Part shown: piece by piece, positions 43,492 to 52,346 of the stretch
Layout: every line of letters begins with the position of its first letter
Position numbering within the stretch: position 1 is the first letter of the stretch
From: Lichenicoccus sp963693035
GTDB lineage: Bacteria > Pseudomonadota > Alphaproteobacteria > Acetobacterales > Acetobacteraceae
Assembly (NCBI GenBank): GCA_963693035.2
Contig: CAXMMQ010000010.1
Coordinates: forward strand, 124,001 to 188,000
Length of the DNA stretch: 64,000 bases
Direction of reading: 5' to 3'
Program-made: the position numbers and the translations under genes
The notes under the pieces: model-generated
What the model was told of the DNA's origin: nothing
Databases searched by the model: none
What the model saw: the letters and a program-made list of their open reading frames with translations, nothing else

Positions 43492-43977
43492 ATGTCGATG
43501 TCGCGGGTGTGCGCGAAGGCCGCCGCCGCATTGGTGCTGCTGGCCGAACTCGGCCCGGCACCGGCGCTCGCCGTGTCCGCGACGGCCTGCCCGGGTGCTG
43601 CGCCAGGCATGCCGCAGCTCAATGTCACCGGCACCGGCGCGAGGCGGATCGCCGGACATATCACCTTCACGCTCTATGGCCCCGAGCCCGCCCGTTACCT
43701 GGTGCGCAACGGGTCGCTGGCGGTGCTCAGGGTGCCGCTCTCGACGCGGCAGGCTACGGCATGCTTCGCCGTGTCCGAGGCCGGCAGCTATGCGGTTGCG
43801 ATCTATCACGACGAGAACGACAACCATCATTTCGACCGCAACTTCCTGGGTCTGCCGGTCGAGGGCTATGGTTTCTCCAATGATGCGGCGCCGATGTTCG
43901 CGCCGCCGAAATTCGACGCGGTGAAGTTCACGGTGCATGCCGGCGTCAACCGCATCGCCATCCGGCTGCGCTACTGA
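43492..43977 (+). CDS. DUF2141-like secreted protein beside the sphingolipid genes
   Basis: 161 residues; a signal peptide (about residues 8-27, AAALVLLAELGPAPALAV) then a beta-sandwich-like domain with AVAIYHDENDNHHFDRNFLGLPVEGYGFSND and a C-terminal AVKFTVHAGVNRIAIRLRY, the hallmark stretches of DUF2141. It sits, divergent, between spt and the hydroxylase. DUF2141 genes are not known to be required for ceramide synthesis, so its presence is a clue rather than proof of a role, perhaps in envelope lipid handling. Confidence 0.78.
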   Translation: MSMSRVCAKAAAALVLLAELGPAPALAVSATACPGAAPGMPQLNVTGTGARRIAGHITFTLYGPEPARYLVRNGSLAVLRVPLSTRQATACFAVSEAGSYAVAIYHDENDNHHFDRNFLGLPVEGYGFSNDAAPMFAPPKFDAVKFTVHAGVNRIAIRLRY

Positions 43978-44048
43978 TCGAGGCTTACGGCCAGCACCTC
44001 GCCGAACCCGAGGCCGCCGGAAGCACTGGGCCGCGCTACCGGGCTGCG

Positions 44049-45269
44049 TTACTGGGCGGCGCTGACGTAGCGCTCGCTGATGCCAGGCAGCACGCCCAGT
44101 TCCAGGCCGATCGCGGTCATCGCGCCGATCGCATCGTCGATCTGGGCCGGCGTATGCGCAGCACTCACGCTGGTGCGAAGCAACGACTGCCGCTCGGGCG
44201 TCGCGGGCGGCAGTGCCAAGTTGACGTAGATGCCGGCCTCGAGCAGCCGGTTCCAGAACAGCGCCGCCACCCGTATGTCGTTCAGGCGAACCGAAATGAT
44301 CGGGCTCACGGCCGGCCCGAGTGCGAAGCCGGCGCCGGCCAGTCCTTCATAGAGCTGCAGGGCGTTGCGGTTCAGGGTGTCATGCAGGTCCGGACGCGCT
44401 TGCAGGGTCTCGAGCGCCTGCATGACCCCGGCGATGACGGAAGGCGGCAGCGACGCTGTGAACATGTAGGCGCGCGAGGCCAGCCGCAGCAGCTCGAAAT
44501 CGGGCAGGTCCGACGCGCAGAACCCGCCGATGCCGCCGAGGCTCTTGCTGAACGTGCCGACGACGAAATCCACATCCGCCTCGGTGCCGGTCGCCTCCGC
44601 GAGGCCCCGCCCGTGCTCGCCCAGCACGCCAAGCGAATGCGCCTCGTCGACCAGCAGCCACGCGCCGGTCTCGCGCTTGACGGCGGCGATCTCCTGCAGC
44701 GGCGCGGTGTCGCCGAGCATGCTGTAGATGCCCTCGACGACGATCAGCTTGTCGCCCGGCCGATCGGCCAGATAACGCAGCCGGCGATACAGGTCGTCCG
44801 GGTCGTTGTGGCGAAACCGGGTGACCGCGGCGTCGCTGAGCTTGGCGCCGTCATAGATGCTGGCGTGGCTGTCGGCATCGAGCAGCAGGTAGTCATCGGC
44901 GCCGGCGAGCGCCGGCAGGATGCCGACATTGGCCTGGTAGCCGGTGGTGAACAGCATCACGTCGCGGCGCCGGAGGAAGCGCGCCAGCCGCTGCTCAAGC
45001 AGGGCGTGGCTGCCATAGGTCCCGTTGGCGATCCGCGAGCCCGTCGTGCCGGTACCGTCTGCGTGCAGCGCCGCAACCGCCGCCTCGATGCAGGCCGCAT
45101 CAAAGGTCAGGCCGAGATAGTTGTTGGTGCCGAACAGCAGGACCCTGCGACCGGCGAGGATCGCCTCGGTCGGACCCAGGATGGTCTCGAAACGGACGTC
45201 GAACGGATCGACGTCGGACCGGAGCAGTTGAGCGCGTGCATGTTTCAGCGCACTGTATTTTTGCAGCAC
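44049..45269 (-). CDS. spt: Serine palmitoyltransferase (PLP alpha-oxoamine synthase)
   Basis: First committed enzyme of sphingolipid synthesis: condenses an acyl thioester with L-serine to 3-oxosphinganine. The fold-type I PLP motifs are present: NNYLGL, GTGTTGSRIANGTYGSH, DADSHASIYDGAKL (His135), LLVDEAHSLGVLG (Asp208, His211) and the PLP Lys in GTFSKSLGGIGG (Lys242). Related KBL/AONS enzymes share these; the adjacent dedicated ACP (six bases upstream) and ceramide genes decide for SPT. Length 406 fits SPT. Confidence 0.86.
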   Translation of the reverse strand: MLQKYSALKHARAQLLRSDVDPFDVRFETILGPTEAILAGRRVLLFGTNNYLGLTFDAACIEAAVAALHADGTGTTGSRIANGTYGSHALLEQRLARFLRRRDVMLFTTGYQANVGILPALAGADDYLLLDADSHASIYDGAKLSDAAVTRFRHNDPDDLYRRLRYLADRPGDKLIVVEGIYSMLGDTAPLQEIAAVKRETGAWLLVDEAHSLGVLGEHGRGLAEATGTEADVDFVVGTFSKSLGGIGGFCASDLPDFELLRLASRAYMFTASLPPSVIAGVMQALETLQARPDLHDTLNRNALQLYEGLAGAGFALGPAVSPIISVRLNDIRVAALFWNRLLEAGIYVNLALPPATPERQSLLRTSVSAAHTPAQIDDAIGAMTAIGLELGVLPGISERYVSAAQ

Positions 45270-45275
45270 TATTTG

Positions 45276-45539
45276 TCAGACCTGCGCATGATTGCGGGCC
45301 AGTATTTCCGCCAGGTCGCCGACGGTCTGCACGTCGGCGATGGCATCGAGCGGCACCACCGTGTTAAATCTCGTTTCCAGCTCCATGATGAAATCCATCA
45401 CGGCGATCGAGTCGAGCTTGAGGTCGCGCACGATATTGGTGTCGCGCCCGATGCTGTCGCAAAGCTCCGGCGACACGTCCCCAAGCGACCTGACGACGCT
45501 GACTATCTCGTTAATCACTTCTTCTTGAGGTGAAGCCAC
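45276..45539 (-). CDS. acpR: Dedicated acyl carrier protein AcpR for sphingolipid synthesis
   Basis: 87-residue carrier protein with the phosphopantetheine-site Ser44 in RDLKLDSIAVMDFIMELE and the helix-loop VVPLDAIADVQTVGDL. It is distinct from the usual fatty-acid ACP (DSLD motif) in having DSIA, as in the specialised carriers next to SPT. GTG start at 45539 with AGGAG seven bases upstream. It precedes spt by six bases and has a predicted promoter at 45578-45606. Confidence 0.85.
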   Translation of the reverse strand: MASPQEEVINEIVSVVRSLGDVSPELCDSIGRDTNIVRDLKLDSIAVMDFIMELETRFNTVVPLDAIADVQTVGDLAEILARNHAQV

Positions 45540-45577
45540 CTCGAACTCCTCGGGTCATTCGGATCGCAAGCAGGCAG

Positions 45578-45606
45578 ACGATAGCCCGAGGGCCCGATCT
45601 CGGCAA
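45578..45606 (-). promoter_or_regulatory. Predicted acpR-spt promoter (TTGCCG-N17-TATCGT)
   Basis: On the minus strand TTGCCG (45606-45601) and TATCGT (45583-45578) are exactly 17 bases apart, and the -10 box lies 38 bases before the acpR GTG. The match to consensus is moderate but the geometry is right. Confidence 0.4.
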
Positions 45607-45887
45607 TTCGGCCCCTGAGCGAAGCAGATCCCCCTAAAATGGCTGACCGGCGGGATCTTTGGTTCAGGACAGTCGCAATAAATCTTCGTCAGCCCGGGAA
45701 TATCGAGGCCGCCTAGGTGGTCGTGCCGCACAAGAGATCGATGTGCTAGGCTCGGGCGATCGGTTGGCGTCGCCTGCACGGAATGGTTCTTGCTCGCTGC
45801 GACGCCGGTTACCCGGATGTCGAAAACGGCCGGCGGCAACCGCGGACGCCGCTGCAACGACGACATTTGTTACGCGCCAGTTGAGCC

Positions 45888-45926
45888 TTGTAACGCTGAC
45901 TGCCGCTCACTATACCAACCGGTAGG
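45888..45926 (+). promoter_or_regulatory. Predicted RND promoter with overlapping ACCGGT dyad (TetR-like operator)
   Basis: TTGTAA (45888-45893), a 17-base spacer and TATACC (45911-45916) form a sigma-70-type promoter. TACCAACCGGTAGG (45913-45926), an imperfect dyad around ACCGGT, begins inside the -10 box, as expected of a TetR-type repressor site controlling an efflux operon. The first ATG lies 36 bases further on. Confidence 0.5.
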
Positions 45927-45961
45927 AAATCCTGTGTCTGTCGTTCGGGGTGAGGGCAGCG

Positions 45962-47188
45962 ATGAGTGAAGCGAGCAATCGTATGGGCAGATCGGTGCCT
46001 CGTCGCAGGCGAGGAACCTTGACGGCGTCGGCCACCGTCATCGTTCTGGTGGCCGCCGCCATCCTGCTCTTCGCGTGGTGGGAAACCCCGCATGTCCAGG
46101 CAAGTGCGATGGCGCCGCCGCCGCCGACGGTGACGGTCAGCGTGCCGCTGCTGCGAGATGTCGCGGGACGCCAGGGATTTCTCGGCCAGTTCTCAGCCGT
46201 GGACCGCGTCGAACTGCGCGCGCAGGTCGGCGGCATCCTGACCGAGATCGATTTCAAGGACGGGCAGATCGTCAGGAAGGGCGACCTGCTGTTCGTCATC
46301 GATCCGCGCCCCTACGAAATCAAGCTCGAGCAGGCGAAGGCGCAGTACAAGACGGCGGTGGCTCGCCTCGCGTTGGCGGACAGCGAGTTCTGGCGCGCCA
46401 AGCAGCTCAAGCAGACCAATTTCGGTACCGCCGAGAATGTCGACCAGCGCAGCGCTGACCAGCAATCGGCCCAGGCGGCGCTCGACCAAGCCGCAGCCGC
46501 GGTGCAGGATGCCGGCCTCGACCTCTCCTATTGCAGGGTGGTTGCCCCCTTCACCGGCAGGATCGGCGACCACCAGATTTCGGTCGGCAACCTCATCAGC
46601 GGCAGCCGGGCCGGCAGCAGCGCCACCACATTGCTGGCCACCGTCGTCTCGCTCGACCCGATCCATCTCGACTTCGACATGAGCGAGTCTGACTTCCTCA
46701 CCTTCAGCCACGCCCGCGAGCACGAGTCCGCTTCCCTCGCCGACCGGGTCGAGATCAGCCTGAGCGACGAGGGCCGCTACACCCGCGCCGGCACGCTCGA
46801 CTTCGTCGATAACAGCCTCAACCGGTCGAGCGGCACCATCCATGCCCGCGCCACCGTGCCCAATCCGGGCCTGTTCCTGACTCCGGGCGAGTTCGCCCGG
46901 TTGCGCCTGACCATCTCGGCGCCGCATCCCGAGCTGCTGGTTCCCGCCGCAGCCGTGGTGCCCGACCAGTCCCAGCACCTGCTGCTGATCGCAGCCGCCG
47001 ACGGTACCGTCGTGCCGCGCCCGGTCGAGACCGGCGACCTGCGCGGCGGCCTGCGCGTCATCACGTCCGGACTGAAGCCGACCGACCGGGTCATCATCGA
47101 GGGGCTGATGCATGCCATGCCCGGAACCAGGATCTCGCCGCAGGACGGCAAGATCCGGTTCGACACCGCCGCCGACGCCGAGAACTAG
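45962..47188 (+). CDS. RND efflux periplasmic adaptor (membrane fusion protein)
   Basis: 408 residues. A membrane anchor at about residues 27-43 (VIVLVAAAILLFAWW), then lipoyl half-motifs and hairpin (RAQVGGILTEIDFKDGQIVRKGDLLFVIDPRPYEI region, residues 75-105), coiled coil (AQAALDQAAAAVQDAGLDLSY) and the second lipoyl half (RVVAPFTGRIGD). AcrA/MexA family. It precedes the RND pump by three bases. ATG 45962 is preferred to GTG 45950. It joins the inner-membrane pump to an outer-membrane channel encoded elsewhere. Confidence 0.9.
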   Translation: MSEASNRMGRSVPRRRRGTLTASATVIVLVAAAILLFAWWETPHVQASAMAPPPPTVTVSVPLLRDVAGRQGFLGQFSAVDRVELRAQVGGILTEIDFKDGQIVRKGDLLFVIDPRPYEIKLEQAKAQYKTAVARLALADSEFWRAKQLKQTNFGTAENVDQRSADQQSAQAALDQAAAAVQDAGLDLSYCRVVAPFTGRIGDHQISVGNLISGSRAGSSATTLLATVVSLDPIHLDFDMSESDFLTFSHAREHESASLADRVEISLSDEGRYTRAGTLDFVDNSLNRSSGTIHARATVPNPGLFLTPGEFARLRLTISAPHPELLVPAAAVVPDQSQHLLLIAAADGTVVPRPVETGDLRGGLRVITSGLKPTDRVIIEGLMHAMPGTRISPQDGKIRFDTAADAEN

Positions 47189-47191
47189 ATC

Positions 47192-50100
47192 ATGCGTCTT
47201 ACGCACCTCTTCATCGACCGGCCGATCCTCGCCACCGTCTTCAGCGTCTTCATCACGCTGATCGGCCTCGGCGCGCTGATGACGCTGCCGATCGCGCAGT
47301 TCCCGGAAATCGTGCCGCCGACGGTGCAGATCACCACCACCTATCCGGGCGCTTCCGCCGAGACGGTGGCACGGACGGTGGCGACCCCGATCGAGCAGGA
47401 GGTCAACGGCGTCGAGAACATGCTCTACATGAGCAGCCAGTCGACCGGCGACGGCAAGCTCACCATCACGGTCACGTTCCAGATCGGCACCGACCTCAAC
47501 GTGGCGCAGATGCTGACCCAGAACCGGGTCGAGGATGCGCTGCCGCGGCTACCGAGCGATGTCCAGGCCCTCGGCGTGCAGGTGCGCAAGTCCACGCCGA
47601 ACATCCTGCTCGCGGTGCATCTGATGTCGCCGGACGGCTCGCGGGACGAACTCTACGTCTCGAACTACGCCACCCTGCACGTGAAGGATGCGCTTGCGCG
47701 CCTGCCCGGTGTCGGCGACGTGCAGGTGTTCGGCAGTCGTGACTACGCCATGCGCATCTGGCTCGATCCCGACAAGGTCGCGGCCTACAACCTCAATGCG
47801 AGCGAAGTGCTGTCAGCCCTGCGCGCGCAGAACGTGCAGGTTTCCGCTGGTATCCTGAACCAGCCGCCGATCCCGTCGCACGAGGCATTCCAGCTCAACG
47901 TGCAAACGCTCGGGCGACTGTCGACGCCCGCCGAGTTCGCCGATGTCGTCATCAAGTCCGATGGAAACGGCCGCGTCACCCGGATACGCGATGTCGGTCG
48001 CGTCGAGGTCGGCGCCGAGGATTACGGCTCGGCCGGCTTCCTAGACCATGGCGAAGGCACGCCGCTGCTGATCTTCGCCCAGCCCGGCGCCAATTCTCTC
48101 GCGGTCGAGCACGAGGTGCTGTCGACGGTAGACGGACTGTCCAAGGACTTCCCGTCCGGCCTTGGCTACAGGGTCGTCTACGACCCGACCATCTTCGTCG
48201 CCAAGTCGGTGCACGAGGTCATCAAGACCATCTTCGTGGCGATCCTGCTGGTGGTCGGCGTCGTCATCATGTTCCTGCAGAACTGGCGCGCCTCGATCAT
48301 CCCGGTGATCGCGATTCCGGTCTCGCTGATCGGCACCTTCCTGGTGCTCGCGGTGGTCGGCATCTCGCTGAACAACCTCTCCTTGTTCGGGCTGGTGCTC
48401 GCGGTCGGCATCGTGGTGGACGATGCGATCGTCGTGGTCGAGAACGTCGAGCGCAACCTCCGCCTGGGCATGAGTCCAAAGGAGGCCGCGCATCGCACGA
48501 TGGACGAGGTCGGGGGCGCCCTGATCGCCATCGCGCTGACCCTGTGCGCGGTGTTCGTGCCGTCCGCCTTCCTCTCCGGCATATCCGGCCAGTTCTTCCG
48601 GCAGTTCGCGGTCACCATCGCGGCCTCCACCGTGATCTCCTGCCTGGTCTCGCTGACCCTGAGCCCGGCGCTGTGCGCGGTCCTGTTCAAGCCGCATGAC
48701 GACCATGCGGTGCAGCGGCGCGGCAACCTCGCGGCGCGCTTCGTGGGCATGATCTTCAGTGGCTTCAACTGGGGTTTCTCGCGGCTCTCCGACGGCTATG
48801 CCCGCCTGACGGCGCGCCTGGTCAGGATGCTCGGCCTGGTGATGCTGATCTACGTGCTGCTGATCGCCTTTGCCGGGTTCCAGTTCTCGCGCGCGCCGAC
48901 CGGGTTCATTCCCGAGCAGGATCAGGGCTACCTGATCACCGTCGTGCAGTTGCCGGCCGGCGCCACGCTGGACCGCACCGAGGCGGTGGTGCGCGAGGCT
49001 AGCCAGATCATCCTGGCGACGCCGGGGATCGAGCATGTGGTGCCGTTCGCCGGCCTGGATGCCACCACCTTCACGGTCGCCTCGAACGACGGCACGATCT
49101 TCTCCGGCCTGCCGTCGCTGTACAACCACTCCACCGCGCACGGGCTGAACGCCCAGGCGGTGCTCGGCAGCCTGCGCCAGCGGCTGTCGCACATCCAGGG
49201 CGCCTTCGTGCTGACCATACCGCCGCCGCCGGTGCAGGGCCTCGGCAGCGCCGGCGGCTTCAAGATGATGCTGCAGGACCGCAACGGCCTCGGTTCCGAG
49301 GTGCTGGCGAAGGCGGCGCAGACGCTGGTGGGGGCGGCCAACCGTGACCCGGCCTTCGCCGGCGTCTTCACCCTGTTCAGCACCGGCACGCCCTCGGTCT
49401 ATGCCAGCATCGACCGCGAGAAAGCCGAAAAGGTCGGTCTGACGCCGAGCGACGTGTTCAACACGCTCGAGGTCTATCTTGGCTCGCAATACGTTAATGA
49501 CTTCAATTATCTCGGCCGCACCTACGAGGTCGTGGTGCAGGCGGACGGCCAGTTCCGTCGCGGCATCGGCGATATCGGCCGGCTGCGTGTGCGCAATGTC
49601 GGCGGCCTGATGGTGCCGATCGGCACTGTCGCCAACTTCACCGACATCACCTCGCCGTACCGCGTGCCGCGCTACGACCTGTTCCCGGCCGCCGAGATCA
49701 TGGGCTCGGCGGCGCCGGGTGTGGCCAGCGGCACCGCGCTGCACCGCATGGAAGAGCTTGCCCACCAGGTGCTGCCGAAGGGCATCGGCTTCGAATGGAC
49801 CGAGATCGCCTTTCAGCAGCAGGAGCGTGGCACGCCGACGCTGCTGGTGTTCGGGGCGGCTGCGTTGTTCGTCTTCCTGGTGCTTGCGGCACAGTATGAA
49901 AGCTGGAAGCTGCCGCTCTCGATCATCCTGATTGTGCCGATGTGCCTGCTGGCCTCGGTCACCGGACTGCTGGCACGCGGCATGTCGATCGACATCCTGG
50001 CGCAGATCGGCTTCGTCGTGCTGGTCGGACTGGCCGCCAAGAATGCGATCCTGATCGTCGAGTTCGCCCGCCAGGCCGAGGACGAAGGGGCCACACCCGC

Positions 50101-50377
50101 GGATGCGGCGATCCATGCGGCCCGCACCCGGCTGCGGCCGATCCTGATGACGTCGTTCGCCTTCATCCTGGGTGTCGCACCGCTTGCGGTGGCGACTGGC
50201 GCCGGCTCGGAGATGCGCCAGTCGCTGGGCACCGCGGTGTTCTTCGGCATGCTCGGCGTGACCGGGTTCGGGCTGCTGTTCACGCCCGCCTTCTACACGG
50301 TCGTCCGCAAGCTCGGCGGCCGCGCTGTAACGCGCCAGGAACGCGCGCACCAGGTCCGCTCGACGGTTGCCGAATGA
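47192..50377 (+). CDS. RND multidrug efflux permease (HAE1/AcrB family)
   Basis: Inner-membrane proton-driven pump of 1061 residues. FIDRPILATVFSVFITLIGL is the usual first helix, GIVVDDAIVVVENVERNL holds the proton-relay Asp pair in helix 4, and LTLCAVFVPSAFL and GLAAKNAILIVEFA follow. Length is normal for AcrB-like pumps. It forms an operon with the adaptor; no outer-membrane factor follows. A long antisense open frame on the minus strand is a shadow. Confidence 0.94.
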   Translation: MRLTHLFIDRPILATVFSVFITLIGLGALMTLPIAQFPEIVPPTVQITTTYPGASAETVARTVATPIEQEVNGVENMLYMSSQSTGDGKLTITVTFQIGTDLNVAQMLTQNRVEDALPRLPSDVQALGVQVRKSTPNILLAVHLMSPDGSRDELYVSNYATLHVKDALARLPGVGDVQVFGSRDYAMRIWLDPDKVAAYNLNASEVLSALRAQNVQVSAGILNQPPIPSHEAFQLNVQTLGRLSTPAEFADVVIKSDGNGRVTRIRDVGRVEVGAEDYGSAGFLDHGEGTPLLIFAQPGANSLAVEHEVLSTVDGLSKDFPSGLGYRVVYDPTIFVAKSVHEVIKTIFVAILLVVGVVIMFLQNWRASIIPVIAIPVSLIGTFLVLAVVGISLNNLSLFGLVLAVGIVVDDAIVVVENVERNLRLGMSPKEAAHRTMDEVGGALIAIALTLCAVFVPSAFLSGISGQFFRQFAVTIAASTVISCLVSLTLSPALCAVLFKPHDDHAVQRRGNLAARFVGMIFSGFNWGFSRLSDGYARLTARLVRMLGLVMLIYVLLIAFAGFQFSRAPTGFIPEQDQGYLITVVQLPAGATLDRTEAVVREASQIILATPGIEHVVPFAGLDATTFTVASNDGTIFSGLPSLYNHSTAHGLNAQAVLGSLRQRLSHIQGAFVLTIPPPPVQGLGSAGGFKMMLQDRNGLGSEVLAKAAQTLVGAANRDPAFAGVFTLFSTGTPSVYASIDREKAEKVGLTPSDVFNTLEVYLGSQYVNDFNYLGRTYEVVVQADGQFRRGIGDIGRLRVRNVGGLMVPIGTVANFTDITSPYRVPRYDLFPAAEIMGSAAPGVASGTALHRMEELAHQVLPKGIGFEWTEIAFQQQERGTPTLLVFGAAALFVFLVLAAQYESWKLPLSIILIVPMCLLASVTGLLARGMSIDILAQIGFVVLVGLAAKNAILIVEFARQAEDEGATPADAAIHAARTRLRPILMTSFAFILGVAPLAVATGAGSEMRQSLGTAVFFGMLGVTGFGLLFTPAFYTVVRKLGGRAVTRQERAHQVRSTVAE

Positions 50378-50738
50378 TCCCCCGGAGGTGAGTCCGGCAC
50401 CGGACGCGCCACCCGGCGAGGCCGTCTTCTCCTACGGAACCCTGCAGGACCCAGCCGTGCAACGCGCCTGCTTCGGGCGCCTGCTGGCGGGGGAAGCCGA
50501 CGCCATAGCCGGGTTTAGACAATCGACCATCCCGCGGACCGGGCCTGACCCGGCGGGATACAACTCCTACCCGATCCTGGACCCATCATCCGAGCCGTCC
50601 GACCTGGTGACCGGCATGGTCCTAGCCTTCACCATCGCCGAACTCGCCCGGGCCGACGAGTATGAGGGGCCGCAATACCAGCGGGTCCGGGTACGGACGC
50701 AGGCCGGACGGGACGCCTGGGTCTATATCCGGGCCTGA
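50367..50738 (+). CDS. Gamma-glutamylcyclotransferase-like (AIG2/GGCT) protein
   Basis: About 120 residues with the family substrate-binding loop FSYGTLQDPAVQ (residues 21-32), the catalytic Glu in ADEYEGPQYQRVRV and a C-terminal AWVYIRA strand. These enzymes cyclise gamma-glutamyl amines. The start is uncertain: TTG 50367 overlaps the RND stop, or GTG 50388 lies directly after GGAGG. The coupling suggests translation with the pump genes, but a role in efflux is not implied. Confidence 0.75.
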   Translation: MPNDPPEVSPAPDAPPGEAVFSYGTLQDPAVQRACFGRLLAGEADAIAGFRQSTIPRTGPDPAGYNSYPILDPSSEPSDLVTGMVLAFTIAELARADEYEGPQYQRVRVRTQAGRDAWVYIRA

Positions 50739-50802
50739 GCGGCTTGCTTGTCTCGGCGGCATCGGCGCGCCATGCTGCCTGCAACGAGACGGGAGGAACC
50801 CG

Positions 50803-52344
50803 GTGTCCCGCGGACAAGCCGCAAGAGTGGCGTTGGGCACCGGAGCAGGCGCGGTTCTGGCCGCCGACGGCCTCGGCAAGTCCTATGTCGGCGTCCCGGT
50901 GCTGTCCGAGGTCAGCCTCTCGGTGCATCCAGGCGAGTTGCGCGCCGTGCTCGGCGAGAATGGCGCCGGCAAGTCGACCCTTATGAAGCTGCTGTCCGGG
51001 CATCTCCAGCCGGACCACGGGCGGGTGCTGCTGGACGGCGAGCCGGTCCGCTTCGCCAACCCGATGCAGGCGGAGGCGCTCGGCATCGTCCTGGTGCACC
51101 AGGAGCAGCTTCTCGCCGAGCAGCTTACTGTCGCCGAGAACCTCTTCCTCGGCCGGGAACTCCGTCGCGGACTTCTGCTGGACCGGACCCGCATGCATGC
51201 GCTCGCGGCCGAGCGGCTCGAAGCGCTCGGCTGCCACGCCGATCCCGCGGCCGCGGTCGCAAGGCTCTCCATCGCCGAGCGCCAGATGGTGCAGATCGCC
51301 CGCGCGCTGCTGGTGCCGCGCCGGGTGGTGATCCTCGACGAGCCGACGGCGGTGCTGACGCCGCACGAGGTGGAGGCGCTGTTCCGCGCCGTCCTGGCGC
51401 TGAAGCAAGCCGGGGTCGCGCTGCTGTACATCTCGCACCGGCTGGCCGAGGTGGCGATGATCGCCGACCACGTCACCGTGTTGCGCGACGGCAGACTGGT
51501 GGTCTCGCGCCCGGCTTTGGGCCTCGGCGAGCTCGAGATGGCCCGCCTGATGGTCGGCCGCGACATGTCCACCCTGTTCCCGCCGAAGCCGCCTGCGCCG
51601 GTGACGCCCGAGGCGCCAGCCTTGCAGGTGCGGCGCGCCCGCGTGCCCGGCCACGTCGTCGAAGCCAGCTTCAGCCTGCAACGAACGGAAATCCTCGGCT
51701 TCGGCGGCTTGGTTGGCGCCGGCCGCACCGAGCTGTTCGAGGGCCTGATCGGGCTGCGTCCGGCGCAGGTCGAGCAGGTCATGGTGCATGGCGAGACACT
51801 CGCGCACCGGTCGCCACGTGCGGCGCTGCGGGCCGGGATCGCCTACCTGACCGAGGACCGCAAGGGTCGCGGGCTGCTGCTGCGCCAGCCGCTCGCCACC
51901 AACCTGACCCTGGTCGCACCCTTCCAACGCTTCGGGCTGCTCGACGCGGCACGCGAGCACGCCGCGATGGGGCAAGCCCGACACGACTTCGACATACGCG
52001 CCGGCCGCTTCAGCGCCCTCGCCGGCCAGCTCTCCGGCGGCAACCAGCAGAAGCTGATGCTGGCCAAAACGATGCTGAGCCATCCGCGCATCCTGGTGAT
52101 CGATGAGCCGACCCGCGGCATCGACATCGGCACCAAGGCGCAGATCTACCGCTTCATCGCCGCCCTCGCCGCCTCTGGAACGTCGATCGTGGTGATCTCC
52201 TCGGAGATGCAGGAGCTGATCGGCCTCTGCCACCGCGTGCTGGTGATGCGACACGGCCACATCGTGGCCGAGCTCGAGGGGGATGCGATGACCGAGGATG
52301 CCATCGTCGTTCACGCGACCGGCGTCGGCGAGCGGGCTGCCTGA
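50803..52344 (+). CDS. Sugar ABC transporter ATP-binding protein (CUT2, double domain), second system
   Basis: 513 residues, two nucleotide-binding domains. Walker A GENGAGKSTLMK, signature LSIAERQMVQ and Walker B VVILDEPTAVLT in the first; LVGAGRTELFEGLIG, LSGGNQQKLMLAK and ILVIDEPTRGIDIG in the second. Here both Walker B are DEP, unlike the ATPase at 31925. GTG 50803 with GGGAGG before it is chosen over the longer frame from 50662. First gene of a three-gene importer. Confidence 0.92.
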   Translation: MSRGQAARVALGTGAGAVLAADGLGKSYVGVPVLSEVSLSVHPGELRAVLGENGAGKSTLMKLLSGHLQPDHGRVLLDGEPVRFANPMQAEALGIVLVHQEQLLAEQLTVAENLFLGRELRRGLLLDRTRMHALAAERLEALGCHADPAAAVARLSIAERQMVQIARALLVPRRVVILDEPTAVLTPHEVEALFRAVLALKQAGVALLYISHRLAEVAMIADHVTVLRDGRLVVSRPALGLGELEMARLMVGRDMSTLFPPKPPAPVTPEAPALQVRRARVPGHVVEASFSLQRTEILGFGGLVGAGRTELFEGLIGLRPAQVEQVMVHGETLAHRSPRAALRAGIAYLTEDRKGRGLLLRQPLATNLTLVAPFQRFGLLDAAREHAAMGQARHDFDIRAGRFSALAGQLSGGNQQKLMLAKTMLSHPRILVIDEPTRGIDIGTKAQIYRFIAALAASGTSIVVISSEMQELIGLCHRVLVMRHGHIVAELEGDAMTEDAIVVHATGVGERAA

Positions 52345-52346
52345 GG

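Larger units (their letters stand above)
45540..45961. other. Intergenic divergent region between acpR and the RND operon
   Basis: About 420 bases without a credible gene. It carries the predicted acpR promoter near its left end (45578-45606) and the predicted RND promoter and operator near its right end (45888-45926). Small open frames in the middle have no family features. No tRNA or repeat was seen. A divergent regulator gene for the efflux pair, which is usual, is not here. Confidence 0.5.

Noticed and set aside
48041..50350. 769-aa open frame on the minus strand inside the RND pump gene
   Set aside because: It is exactly antisense to a well-conserved pump, is Gln/His/Arg/Asp-rich and has no family motif; in GC-rich DNA such shadows are common.
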